A stretch of DNA of 64,000 nt, from positions 2,991,928 through 3,055,927 of the forward strand of contig ML679995.1 of the NCBI GenBank assembly GCA_007922225.1, read 5' to 3'. Made by a program: the position numbers and the translations under genes. Positions 33,876 through 44,051 of the stretch are shown in pieces (within the stretch, counting starts at the first letter, position 1; each line of letters opens with the position of its first letter). The notes under the pieces were generated by a model that was not told the origin of the DNA, did no database searches, and saw only the letters and a list, made by a program, of their open reading frames with translations. The stretch is from Emydura subglobosa (lineage: Eukaryota; Chordata; Testudines; Chelidae).

Positions 33876-34068
33876 TCACCTCGCTCCTTCGTACACCAGA
33901 GTTCAAAACAGTTTCCGAAACATCCGCCGAGACCAAACTGGGACGCAACCTCTTCTCGGCCTTTATTTGCACTCATTTGTCTCTGTTTCCTGGACGAGAA
34001 TTGGGGATTAGCCATCCCTTGCAAATGATCACCACGAGGCTGACGTGGGACGTGGTCCCTGTGCTCAG
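33876..34068 (-). repeat. 192-bp dispersed repeat, copy B, inserted in CR1
   Basis: Inverted relative to copy A and flanked on both sides by CR1 sequence: AGCCTTTTTCACAAAGTGCA before, and AAGTACTTTGCACTTGG after. TTTATT at 33962-33967 is the reverse of copy A's AATAAA. Position inside CR1 shows it arrived later or by gene-conversion-like rearrangement, with loss of some CR1 sequence. Confidence 0.78.
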
Positions 34069-36291
34069 GGACTCTTTCCTGAGCGAAGTACTTTGCACTT
34101 GGCTCTATTGAAGAATGTCATCTTGATGTTTTCAGACCAGTTCTCTTAATTTGTCAAGGTCATTTTGAATTCTAATCTTGTCCTCCAATGTGCTTGCAAC
34201 CGTTCCCAGCTTGGTGTCATCCACTCATTTTATGAGCCTACTCTTCACTTCATTAGTCAAGTAATTAATGAAAATATTGATTAGTATCAGACTCAGGCCT
34301 GGCTCCTGGGGGTCTCCATAGATATGCCCCCTCTCCCCCAGTTTGACAATGAACCATTGATAACTATTCTTTGAGTGCTGGCTTTCAACAAGCTGTGCAC
34401 CCATCTCATAATCATTTCATCTCGGCCACATTTCCCTAGTTTGCTTATGAGAATGTCATGTTGGACTGTGCCAAAAGCCTCACTGAGATCAGGATCTATC
34501 ACATCTTCAGCTTCCTCCCTATCCACTCGGCCAATGACCCCGTCAAAGAAGGAAATTAGGCTGGCTTGGCATGATTTGTTCTTGACGAATCCATGTTGGC
34601 TATTCTTTATTATACTCCATTATACTCCTTACATAATTGGTTGTTTAATAATTTGTTCCACTTATCTTTCCAGTATTGGAGTTGGCTGACTTGTCTATAA
34701 TTCCTCCCCCACCCCCCTTGTTCCCTTTTTTAATGATAGGTATTATGTTTGCCCTTCTACAATCGTCTGGGACCTCACCAGTCTTCCAAGAGAACTCGAG
34801 GATAATCACTAATAGTTCTAATATTGCTTCAGCTATTTACTTAAGTACCCTATGGTGAATTTCATCAGGCCCTGTCGACCTGAAGACATCTAACTTTTCT
34901 AAATATTCATTAACCAGTTCTTTCCCTATTTTGACTTACATTCCTTCCCCCTTGTTGTTAATATTCATTGTCTTCTGTATCTGGCTACCATTCACTTTTC
35001 TTGTGAAGAGTGCAGTAAAATAGGCATTAAAGACCTTGCTGATGTCATCTGTCATTAGCTCTCCAGCCCCACTAAGTACAGCCCTACGCTTTCCTTCATC
35101 TTTCTCTTGCCCCTGATGTACTTAGAGAACCTCTTTTTATTGTTTCTTTTGTCCCTTGCTGGGTGTAACTCATTTTGTGCTTTAATCTTTCTGATTTGGT
35201 CCCTACCTGCTTGTGCTATTCTTTTGGCCTCCTCCTTAGCAATTCATCCTTGTTTCCACTTTGTGTAGATTTTTTCGTTTGATTTTTCATGTCATTAAAG
35301 AGATCCTGCTGGAGCCATCTTGGCTTCTGATGATTCTTTTTAGCTTTCCTTCACATCAGGATAGTTTGTTGCTTTGCCTTGCACATTCTCCAAAAAATTG
35401 CCAGCTCTCCTGAATTCTCTTTTCTTTCAGACTTTCTTCCCATGGAATCTTACCTACCAGTAACTCTGAGTTGGTCACAATCTGAATTTTTGAAGTCTAT
35501 TTTCCTCATTCTCCGGCTGTCACTCCTTCCTTTCCTTAGACACTGTGATTTCATGATCATTTTCATCCAAATTGCCTTCCACCTTCAGATTCACTACCAA
35601 TTCCTCCCTGCTAGTCAGGATCCAGTCTAAAATGGTTACTTCCTCCACCTGCTGAAACAAAAAGTTCTCCTAGATACATTCCAAGAACTTATTGGATGGT
35701 TTTGGGGGTTTTGGGTTTTTTTTTTGCCATGTTGCTTTTCCAACAGATATCTGGGTCGTTAAAGTCCTCCTTCACTATCAGATCTTGTGTGCTGGATATT
35801 TCTGTTATTTGTTCTAGATACGCCTCCTTCACCTCTTCCTCCTGGCCTAGCGGTTTAGTGAACCCCTACCCTGAGATTGTCCCGGTTTTCCCCCTTTTAT
35901 CTTCACCTGGAGATTTTCAACGGCTCTGTCTCTCGCCTCCTTCTGGACCTCAGAACAAGTGAACCTATTCTCGATGTACAATGCAACACCTCTTCCTTTT
36001 TTCCCCCTGCCTGTCCTTCATGAACAAGCTGTACCCCTGCCATGCCAATATTCCAGTCAGGAGATTTATGCCATCAGGTGATGCCAGTGAAATCATCATT
36101 TTGTTTGTGTACTAATGCTTCCAGTGCTTCCTGTTTAGTCCCCTTATTCCCCCCATTTGGGTATAGACGCCTCAGATGTTGAGCAGATTCCTCCACTGTT
36201 ACCCTTCTTGTTGGGTAGGGGGAAGAATTACAGGAGCAACATTTAGCTATCCATTACGGTCACCTTTTTTATACCTGCCTTTGTTCTGTTG

Positions 36292-37343
36292 TCACTTCCC
36301 CGCTAGTTTAGAACCCAGTTTAAAACCCTCCTCCCTAGGTGGGTGAGTTAGTGCCTGAAGATGCGTTTTCCCTTCTTGGTCAGGTGGATCCCATCTCTTC
36401 CCAGTAGACGTCTTCCCAGAGCAGCATCCCATGGATGAGGAAACGGAAACCTTCCCATTGACATCATCTGTGCCACCGTGCATTCATCTCCCGGCTGTGC
36501 GTGTCCCTGCCTGGACCCTTCCCCTCAACCGGGAGGATGGAGGAGAACACAACGTGCACCCCTGACTCCTTCGCCCTCATTCCCAGGGCCCTGCAGTCCC
36601 TGCTGACCTGCTCAAGGTCACACCTGGCAGTATCACAGCTGCTGATTAGGATGAGCGGCATGGGCTATCGGCCAGAGGGAAGGATGAGCCTCGGCAACCT
36701 TTCTATAACGTCTCAGAGGCAGGCTCCAGGCAGGCAGCACAGTTCCCGGGACATCACAGCAGGTCAGCAAATGGAGTCCCGGGCCCCCAGCACCTGGTGC
36801 TGCTGCCTCTGGAGAGCAGTGACCACGAGCCTCCCAGCTTTGGGGGCAGGTGGTTCCTCTTCCTCCCCCATTGGAGTCTTCTTCTCACCTCCTGTTGCCA
36901 GTACAGCACACTGGTTCTTGACCGCGATGGACAGGGGACCAGGGTTGGGGCATGGACCATTGTCTACAGCCAATCTTCTCCCTGCAGAGCAGCTGGTTCT
37001 CCTTCCTCCTCTGGTGCTGCTGTAGTTATCTGCAGTCGCCTAGCATCCTCCGTCCCAGATGTCTTCACGTGCGGCCCATCGATGAAGCCCTGGTGATCCA
37101 GGATGTTACACAGACAAGCCACCTCCTCCAGCAGCTCTTGACCGGCTCCCGGAGGGACTCCGCCAACAGACACCTCTCACACAGGGTGGTTTCTCCTGGC
37201 TGGCTCTGTTGGTGGGAACACATGGGCAGCATTCCCAGCAAGTCAAGTCCGGGACCTGGCTGGAAGGCTCCAGGGTCAGGAAGCCTGTCTGGCAGGGGCC
37301 CCCAAAGTGCAGGAAGAGGAAGAGCTAGTGGCAACGTTGACAA
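36292..37343 (-). pseudogene. CR1 ORF1 with SGNH-hydrolase (esterase) domain remnants
   Basis: Five overlapping minus-strand stretches cover ORF1. The N-terminus carries a Cys pair and Leu-rich segment (TTLCERCLLAESLREPV, in 37065-37343). A hydrophilic middle follows (ATGGEKKTPMGEEEEPPAPK, 36764-36973). The SGNH part keeps SGVHVVFSSILPVEGKG and REMNARWHR (36464-36661). In CR1 this ORF1 esterase domain lies upstream of EN-RT and is thought to act with lipid or nucleoprotein handling; its role is not settled. Here the GTND block is SSCDTA-like and the DGLHL block is degraded (WDPPDQEGK), so catalysis is lost. At least four frame changes are needed to follow it. The antisense 174-codon frame on the plus strand is a shadow. 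Confidence 0.78.
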
Positions 37344-37440
37344 TGCACCATCTGCCTCCCATGCTGAGTTCTTTCTTGCACAGAACCAGCAAGTTAACTA
37401 AACCGACCTTCCTCCCTGCCTGCCTCTCCTAGTGAACTAA

Positions 37441-37754
37441 CTCTCTGAGTCTCACAAGCCAAGTGTCTGGTCAGCCACTGGGACCCTGCATGCTTTTGAA
37501 AGCCTCAGCTGGAAAAAGTGACTCGTCCCCTCTCACTCAGCCGCCTCCGATCACTGGCCTCTTCAGAAAAACCTGTCCTGGATCTTAACGAGAGAGAGGA
37601 CAAAATACTGGGCCCCAGCACTCCTCGAACGTGGCGGGACTTGGCATCTGCATACAAACATTGTAGCCAAGGCAAAAGTAATGTGGCACAGTGTTAAGAG
37701 AGTCCTCTCTATGTTAGAGACGTCTGTGGAAGTGGTTAGTTAGTAGATAAGGTG
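37441..37754. other. unassigned, possibly CR1 5' UTR
   Basis: GC-balanced sequence between two CR1 copies. It may contain the 5' leader of the upstream CR1. No frame is recognisable. Confidence 0.3.
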
Positions 37755-38585
37755 CCAATAGATGGTGCAATCCACCCCTCCTCCAGATCATTTGAAGATG
37801 TTGAACAAAACTGGCTGCAGGACCAACTCCTGGGTCACTCCGCTTGTTACCGGCTGCCAGCTAGACATGGAGCCGTTGATCACAACCCGTTGAGCCCTAT
37901 GCTCTGGCTAGTTCTCTATCCATTTTATAGTCAATGCCTCCAACCCATACTTCCTTAACTTGCTGTCAAGAATACTGTGAGAGACTGTATCAAAAGCTTT
38001 GCTAAAGTCAAGGTATATCACATCCACCGCCTTCCCTACATCCACAGAGCCAGTCATCTCTTCATAGAAAGCAATCAGGTTAGTCAGGCATGACTTGCCC
38101 TTGGTGAATCCATGCTGACGGTTCCTGATCACCTTCTTCTCCTCCAAGTGCCTCAAAATGGATTCCTTGAGGACCTGCTGCAGGATTTTTCCGGGGACTG
38201 AGGTGAGACTGACCAGTCTGTAGTTCCCCGGATCCTCCTTCTTCCCTTTGTTGAAGATGGGCACTAGATTTGCCTTTTTCCAATCATTCGGGACCTCCCC
38301 GAGCACCACAAGTTTTCAAAGATAATGGCCAATGGCTCTGCAATCACACCAGCCAACTCCCTCAGCACCCTCGGGTGCATTGCATCCGGCCCCATGGACT
38401 TGTGCATGTCCAGCTTTTCTAAATAGTCCTGGACCTGTTCTTTCAGCACTGAGGGCTGCTCACCTCCTCCCCAGTCTGTGCTGCCCAGACAGAGGCGAAA
38501 AAAGCATTGAGTCCTTCAGCTTTCTCCACATCATCTGTCACTTTGGTTGCTTCCCCTATTCAGTAAGGAGCCCACACTTCCATGC
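37755..38585 (-). mobile_element. CR1 LINE fragment, RT N-terminal half only
   Basis: Starts (3' side) just after the LFNIF block and stops before motif C, so the usual 3' tail is missing. It extends upstream into the RT N-terminal region (EKLDMHKSMGPDAMHPRVLR at 38264-38449). Lack of the tail means this piece was cut off by a later deletion or rearrangement and is not a simple 5'-truncated insertion. Confidence 0.9.
37908..38309 (-). pseudogene. CR1 reverse transcriptase fingers and palm, uninterrupted frame
   Basis: A 133-codon open frame covers RT blocks 0-4: KKANLVPIFNKG, NYRLVSLTSVPGKI, NRQHGFTKGKSCLTNL and VIYLDFSKAFDTVSH. The first Asp in LDFSKAFD is the motif A catalytic residue. It aligns with CR1 RT without internal stops, which indicates a relatively young copy. 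Motif C (FADD) is outside the fragment, so no activity is possible. The 5' neighbour frame 38264-38449 overlaps in another phase, marking one frameshift. Confidence 0.9.
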
Positions 38586-39235
38586 CAGGTGTAACCCAGC
38601 ATGAAAGCAGAGACCTCGACTTCCTGAACTAAAGGAATAACAGTAGCAGGCGCAGCAGTATTAGGCTGTTATCCTCTCTGGGGTCAGCCACTAGATGGAG
38701 ACACAATACGTACTCTATAAGAGCATGTGTTTGGAGAAGCCTCTCGTTTTCAGAGTCATCGCTCACATATTCATCCATTACCTCAGCTCTCTGTCAGCAG
38801 GGGCATGTCACGGCCTTTTGCCGGCTATTTGCTTCGGCGATATCTCCCAAGGGGGTTTGCAAGTGCTCGTATCCATGATGTAATGACCAGTTAAGGAGCC
38901 TATAAATTCTGTAATGACCAGTTACTGACGCTGCGGAATTGTGGAGCCCTGTGCTGATCTCTCTCGGCGTTTGATCCATTACAGATTATTACAGGAGCGC
39001 CTGGCAGCGCGGCTAGAGTTAATGGCCCGTGCGTCTATCATGTGTATGAGAGGTAGCCTTAGAAATGCCCATTCCACCATTGCATGGCCCATACGCTGCA
39101 CACACCAGTGCTTCCGCCTCATTCCTTTTCTCTCGGAAAGGTCCTCGGGGAGCAGGTCTGGTGTACGACAGCTCCAAGGTCAAGGTGGATGATGACGGGT
39201 GATTGAATCTAATCTCCATGGAAGTGAGAAATTAG
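38586..39235. promoter_or_regulatory. repeat-free stretch with 15-bp direct repeat, candidate regulatory element
   Basis: TGTAATGACCAGTTA occurs exactly at 38879-38893 and 38910-38924, 31 bp apart, with a TATAAATT word between. ATTACAGATTATTACAGG and TAAT-type homeodomain cores lie around 38905-38995. No transposon is recognisable. The regulatory reading is an inference from motif density and repeat absence. Confidence 0.25.
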
Positions 39236-39299
39236 CTGCTCTGGCTGCAGCATGGCATGTCACGGGAAGGACAGATCCAGGCTTCCCCCACCTCCCCTC

Positions 39300-39580
39300 C
39301 ACGGCTCTTCCAGCACCTCTTGAGTGTCAAGCTGCAGCTCCTGCCCTCCCTCCCTGCTATCGCAGTCCTGGGACGCCCCACAGCACTGCAGATGCTGTGC
39401 AATTGAGACCTGCGGGCCCCATGCCCGCTGTACCAGCCCTGGGCTCTGCGCATGCAGCTCTGCCAACGCCCCTCAGTCCTGACCTGCAGCCCCCATCCTA
39501 TCCCAGTCCTGGATCCCCCACACACCACCGCTGGTGCACTTCAGTCCTGACCCGCAGACCCTTCCTCCTGTCTTCTCAGC
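39300..39580. repeat. C-rich minisatellite-like repeat
   Basis: Loose tandem units of CCTCAGTCCTGACCTGCAG and CCCCAGTCCTGGATCCCCCAC type, with unit length irregular (about 60-75 bp). The same words recur at 55.8-56.0 kb. The 144-codon plus-strand frame is Pro/Ala-rich and compositional. Confidence 0.5.
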
Positions 39581-39955
39581 CCTTCCGAGGAAGATGGAGC
39601 GTATCCCCAGGGCGTTCTCAAGAGGGCAGTTAACACCAGTCCTGGCAGCGGGAGTAGCCTGTGGAAACGCTCTCAGGTTTAATTAAGGCTTTGAGGACCT
39701 CAGTCAAATGGAGAGAAGAGGAAATGCCAAGGCCAGCTAATTTCTTAAACTGCTCTTTGGCACCTTCTGAAACTTACCTCATGTAGCAAATTAAAAATGC
39801 TAATAGACGGCCAATAAAACCCCTTCTTCTCTGTAATTTCAGCCAGCAGAGTGGCTCTGTGCATTAACGGATGGTGGGAAATGAGGCTCGTTCGATTCAG
39901 GAACAATTAGAAAGGAGATATATGTGCACAGCTGTGCTTCGCTGGGGACTGGCCC
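39581..39955. other. repeat-free stretch
   Basis: AT-leaning 39680-39870 with AGCAAATTAAAAATGCTAAT. CCCCTTCTTCTCTGTAATTTCAG ends at 39842 with a good splice-acceptor look, but no matching exon follows. Confidence 0.25.
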
Positions 39956-39959
39956 TCCC

Positions 39960-40760
39960 ACCCTGCACAGTTACAAAAGCTCAGGGCCCGGATGAGCTTT
40001 CCTTGATGCCCATGCAACCCGTGCCACCTGCGTGCCACCAGCATGCCAGCCCATTTACCCTCTTCCCCCAAAAGCATCTTTGCACTTTCTCATGTGCTGC
40101 CCATAGAACACCCTCCCTGAATCAGCCCACGATGGCCCAACCCTGTCTTCCTTCAAATCCTTCTGCAAGACCCACAGATACCGGGAGTGGATCCAGCTTC
40201 GGATGGTGTCTCATTCTGACAAACCTGCTCTGGCTCAATCCCAAGCCTCTGGGTTGATCACTGAATGTCTGTCTGTGGTGTGCGGGGGATCAGGCTTACA
40301 GGCCCTTCTGGTTTTGAAATCTACTACTTAATGATGGTTTAGTTGAGGTTGGTCCTGCTTTGAGCAGGGGGTTGGACTAGATGAGGACCTCCTGGGATCC
40401 CTTCCAACCCTCACCTTCTATGATGCACCAGGTAAATTACCAGCTGAACATGGCTATGCAGGCGGGCACCAGCAATTACTGATCCTTAAGATCTATTGTT
40501 TACTGACACTAATGCCCCACCTCAAAACCTGAAAACTGTGCCCATAGCTAATCTACACAACCATGCATTTGTATTACACGAATCCTCACCCGCCCACCTC
40601 CACTCCCTTCGCTTTCTTTGTCACAGCTACTGGTTGCATCTTATCTTAATTCCTACCGGAAGTTCCCTGAGGCAGGGACTTCCTCTTATTCTGGGGGTGT
40701 CCTGCAGCTAGCCCAGTAATTGTACAGCGATTGTAATATCGATAATTCATCATAACTAGA
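39960..40760 (+). mobile_element. possible L2-like LINE 3' region, split by a CR1 tail
   Basis: CCTTCAAATCCTTCTGCAAG at about 40150 and the closing GGAAGTTCCCTGAGGCAGGG, AATTGTACAGCGATTGTAAT are words of an L2/MIR-type 3' end. A CR1 tail at 40330-40425 separates the two parts. Confidence 0.4.
40330..40425 (+). mobile_element. CR1 LINE 3' tail
   Basis: GATGGTTTAGTTGAGGTTGG, GAGCAGGGGGTTGGACTAG and CACCTTCTATGATGC identify the last ~95 bp of CR1. Confidence 0.9.
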
Positions 40761-42825
40761 ATGGCCATGTGCAGACACTATTTCTGCACCAGCTTGCCTC
40801 ACCTTTTCAAAGCACGTGTGATCACGGGGCTATATTATAGATTCTTCCACTGGCTGCACGCATTCCTGATGGTTAAAGGGAATATCACATGTGCCACAAG
40901 AGATGGGAACATATCCCCTCCCCCTGGCTCTGACATTCGACGTCTGCATCCCTAAAATCAGGGGTTAGAAATGGATGAGTCCCGTCAAATGCCATCTTGT
41001 CCATTCTCCCTCCATCACGATAGGGCTGCGGTGCTGAATCAAGAGATGGAAACGGTCTCTTGGATGGTCCAGTCTGGTTCCTTGCTGATGGGGAATTTTT
41101 CCTGGCAGAGAGGGGTAATTTGGCAATTACAGTGAAGCACTGGGGAACTGGTTAAATAATTCCTCTCCCGCCCAACTGTTGCGTTCTCCCATAAATACCC
41201 GGTAGTGATGTAGATCTCAGAGGCCTCTGTCTGGGGCATGACGCGATCAGCTAAATGTACAGTCAAGGGGGATTGATTTTACTGGCCACCTAGGACATCT
41301 TGCAGGTAAAAGGCCCAGGTGTGAAAGAGATTCAAGGAGATCCCGGACAAAGATGCAGACATACTTCTTGGCCTAGATCCAGTGGCTGTGTGTTTAAAAG
41401 CTTTCAGTCAACTCTACCCAGCCTGGCAGCACCAGGGACAATATCTCTTCAGCACATTAATGACGCTTCTGCCTTTGATGTATTTCACCTGTGCAACATC
41501 GGCTCTCTTCTTCTGCTCACCCCTGCATCAGCAGAGGGGACGGAGGGAAAGACAAAATGAAAGTGGAAGTTTCTATTTTTCCTCTTACGTCGTTACGACT
41601 GTCAATTCCCCCAGCAGCTGGGCGGGTCTGTCACACCGCAGGGCCGGCCAAATGAAGAGCGATGCCTTGGTAATTGCACCTGAGACGGCGTGCTCTTCAA
41701 AGCCATCAGCTGGTTGCTGGGCCAGGGGAGGCGATTCTTTCCATCAGGGCCCAGCCCGCCCACTCCATCTGCTGCAAGCGTGAATGAGGAGCGTGTGTGT
41801 GCAAGGCATCAGGGGGACATTTTGATGCACCATCCCCCAACGCCTCACCCAACCCAAAACGATGCTGGAGTAAGGGTGCAATCAGGTGACGTAGGCGAAG
41901 CTGAGGTCTGAGCTGAGGGATCTCTCTGATCTCTGCTTAAGTCAGATTTACACCCGCAAAAGTGGGATCAGAGTGTGGCCCCCAAAAGCCAAGAGATGTG
42001 ACATCCAGTGCTTGCTAGATAATCAGGCTACAGGGAAACCTCTGTCTCGTCTGACCACCTCTGTCACACAGGCCAGAGGACTGCCCTGAATTAATGAATG
42101 GGGATGCCACAGCAGGGGAAAGGCACAGTAGGAGCTGGTCCTAGAGGTCGATTTCCATAAGTCATACCCCAGTGGGAGGTGGTGGAGAAGGAGGATTTAG
42201 CTGCCCGGTTTTGGGGCTCAACTGCTGCTTGGTTCTTTTCCTGGGAGCAGAGAGAAGACACCCGGATCCTGACACGTTCAGTCCAGCCACCACCAGCCGT
42301 GAAATCTGACAAACAGGACTGAATTGCAGGTCTGGTTAGATGCAGGGCCGGGCTGCGTCTAGTCCTGCATTGGTGCACAGCCAGGAGATGGAGGAGAAGG
42401 GGACAAGGTGCTTTTCCCCACCCTTTGAACCTCAGGCAGCTGCAGGCATAGCCCTTAACCCTCCCTGACACAGCTACGGGCTAATGCTAGCTTCTGCGAA
42501 GCAGGGGTCGGGGGGCAGATCCATGGCACCAACTTGCCTTGTCCACCGGCTTGTGGAGCTGAACAGATGTGGAGAGGGAGCAAGGCGGCAGGAGATGCTT
42601 CACCCTTTTCGGAGCACAGCACAGCCGCTGTTCCAGGATAAATCCTTCCCAAGTCCCTTGGGGCAGAATTTCCTTTTGGACCAGCCAGTGTCTCTTGGGA
42701 CTCCAGCTGCTGCGCTTTCTCCTCCTGCCCCACAAAGCGGACTCTGTGTGTGTGCGTATGCACATGGGAGAACAGATCACAGGGTTGCCGATGTCTACAC
42801 TACCCAACAGGCAATTTGTCAGCGA
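40761..42825. other. no recognisable gene or repeat
   Basis: Two kilobases of largely unique-looking sequence. AATTTTTCCTGGCAG near 41092 recalls a CR1 3' UTR word, but the context does not match. CAGGGCCGG words at 41640 and 42343 look like hAT ends, but no partner or target duplication was found. Frames of up to 151 codons on both strands lack domains. Confidence 0.4.
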
Positions 42826-42829
42826 TGGG

Positions 42830-42995
42830 TGACTTGTAGTTCAGGCTCTATACTGAGAATCCAGGAGAATCCCAGCTCGGTCACAGCCTCCCTCTGCGAC
42901 CTTGGCCAAGTCACTTCATTTCCCCTCTCTCTAGAATGAAGGTGCTGCTGACAGCTCCCGACCCCAGGGGGTGTTGTGAGGCACAGATGCTAGCG
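42830..42995 (+). mobile_element. MIR SINE
   Basis: AATCCCAGCTCGGTCACAGC, CTGCGACCTTGGCCAAGTCA, TTCATTTCCCCTCTC and GGTGTTGTGAGGCACAG are MIR words in order. Confidence 0.8.
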
Positions 42996-43208
42996 AGACA
43001 GACTCTAACTCCCTTGTGTGTTTGTTGGCCCCTTCCTACCCACCACCGCACGTCACCCCCCTCAGATTTCTTTCAGCGGTCCCTGGGCGAAGGGCTCTGA
43101 ACACATCATGCATGTCAGAGGGGAGGGAAGCTTAGTCGAAGGTGGGAATTGCAGCCTCTTGCGCATCTAGCTCTGCACCTTCCACAAATACTAAATTCAC
43201 TTGAATCG

Positions 43209-43237
43209 GTGTGTGTGTGTGTGTGTGTGTGTGTGTG
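43209..43237 (+). repeat. (GT)14 microsatellite with G tract
   Basis: Uninterrupted GT dinucleotides followed by GGAGGGGGGGGGGAG. Confidence 0.95.
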
Positions 43238-43399
43238 GAGGGGGGGGGGAGAGATTTACATTGTCCAGATTCCATGGACTTAATTAGAGTTATTGAAACA
43301 ACATCTTGTGGATTTCATTTCCTGGAGGAGTGCCCGGGTGTTTTTCAAACCCAAACCATCTTTCCTGAATAGTTGCAAAGCGTGTGCTTGACTGAATGA

Positions 43400-44044
43400 T
43401 TAATTCATTAATGACGTGGAGGATGGGGTTAATGGCACCCTCAGCAAGTTTGCAGATGACACTAAGCTGGGGGGAGTGGTAGATACCCTGGAAGGTAGGG
43501 ATAGGATACAGAGTGACCTAGACAAATTAGAGGATTGGACCAAAAGAAATCTGATGAGGTTCAACAAGGACAAGTGCAGAGTCCTACACTTAGGACAGAA
43601 GAATCCCATGCACAGCTACAGACTGGGGACCGACGGGCTAGGCAGCAGTTCTGCAGAAAAGGACCTGGGGGTTACAGTGGATAAGAAGCTGGATATGAGT
43701 CAGCAGTGTGCCCTTGTTGCCAAAAAGGCTAACAGCATATTGGGCTGCATTAGTAGGGGCATTGCCAGCAGATGGAGGGAAGTGATTATTACCCTCTATT
43801 CGGCATTGGTGAGGCCACATTTGGAGTATTGTGTCCAGTTTTGGGCCCCCCACTACAGGAAGGATGTGGACAAGTTGGAGAGAGTCCAGCGGAGGGCAAC
43901 AAAAATGATGAGGGGGCTGGAGCACATGATTTATGAGGAGAGGCTGAGGGAACTGGGCTTGTTTAGTCTGCAGAAGACTTTGAGCAGGGGGTTGGACTAG
44001 ATACCTCCTGAGGTCCCTTCCAACTCTCATCTTCTATGATTCTG
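43400..44044 (+). mobile_element. CR1 LINE fragment with short TSD and internal deletion
   Basis: Flanked by TGAATGA at 43393-43399 and 44045-44051. The 5' part encodes the RT from just before motif C to LGLFSLQK (to about 43970). At about 43976 it jumps directly to the last ~65 bp of the CR1 tail (TTTGAGCAGGGGGTTGGACT ... CTATGATTCTG). Several hundred bases normally lie between, so this copy has an internal deletion. Confidence 0.88.
43416..44000 (+). pseudogene. CR1 reverse transcriptase C-terminal half, uninterrupted frame
   Basis: The 194-codon frame has intact motif [10 protein letters not shown] at about residues 12-20, then [34 protein letters not shown], and the thumb-like [30 protein letters not shown] and [14 protein letters not shown]. 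It is the best preserved coding stretch in the window. The upstream RT blocks are missing through 5' truncation. The last ~9 residues come from the deletion junction with the 3' UTR, so the natural end is absent. No host-gene reading is supported. Confidence 0.93.
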
Positions 44045-44051
44045 TGAATGA

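Larger units (their letters stand above)
33395..37440 (-). mobile_element. near full-length CR1 LINE, with nested insertion
   Basis: The 3' tail (plus strand TCATAGGATCATAGAAATGT) is followed inward by 3' UTR and RT remnants (33400-35100), the endonuclease (about 35100-36270) and ORF1 (36292-37343). The order EN-RT downstream of ORF1 is the complete CR1 plan at about 4 kb, whereas most copies here are 5'-truncated. All frames are broken. The 192-bp repeat at 33876-34068 interrupts the RT/3' region. The 5' limit is approximate. Confidence 0.88.

Noticed and set aside
36501..37025. 174-codon plus-strand open frame
   Set aside because: It is the antisense of CR1 ORF1, whose minus-strand protein text is recognisable; the plus frame is a shadow.
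39199..39633. 144-codon Pro-rich frame
   Set aside because: It is produced by the C-rich minisatellite-like repeat.
39820..39842. Splice acceptor and downstream exon
   Set aside because: The acceptor looks good, but no open, domain-bearing exon or donor follows at a sensible distance.
41639..42360. CAGGGCCGG words as ends of another hAT element
   Set aside because: No inverted partner with matching 8-bp flanks was found.
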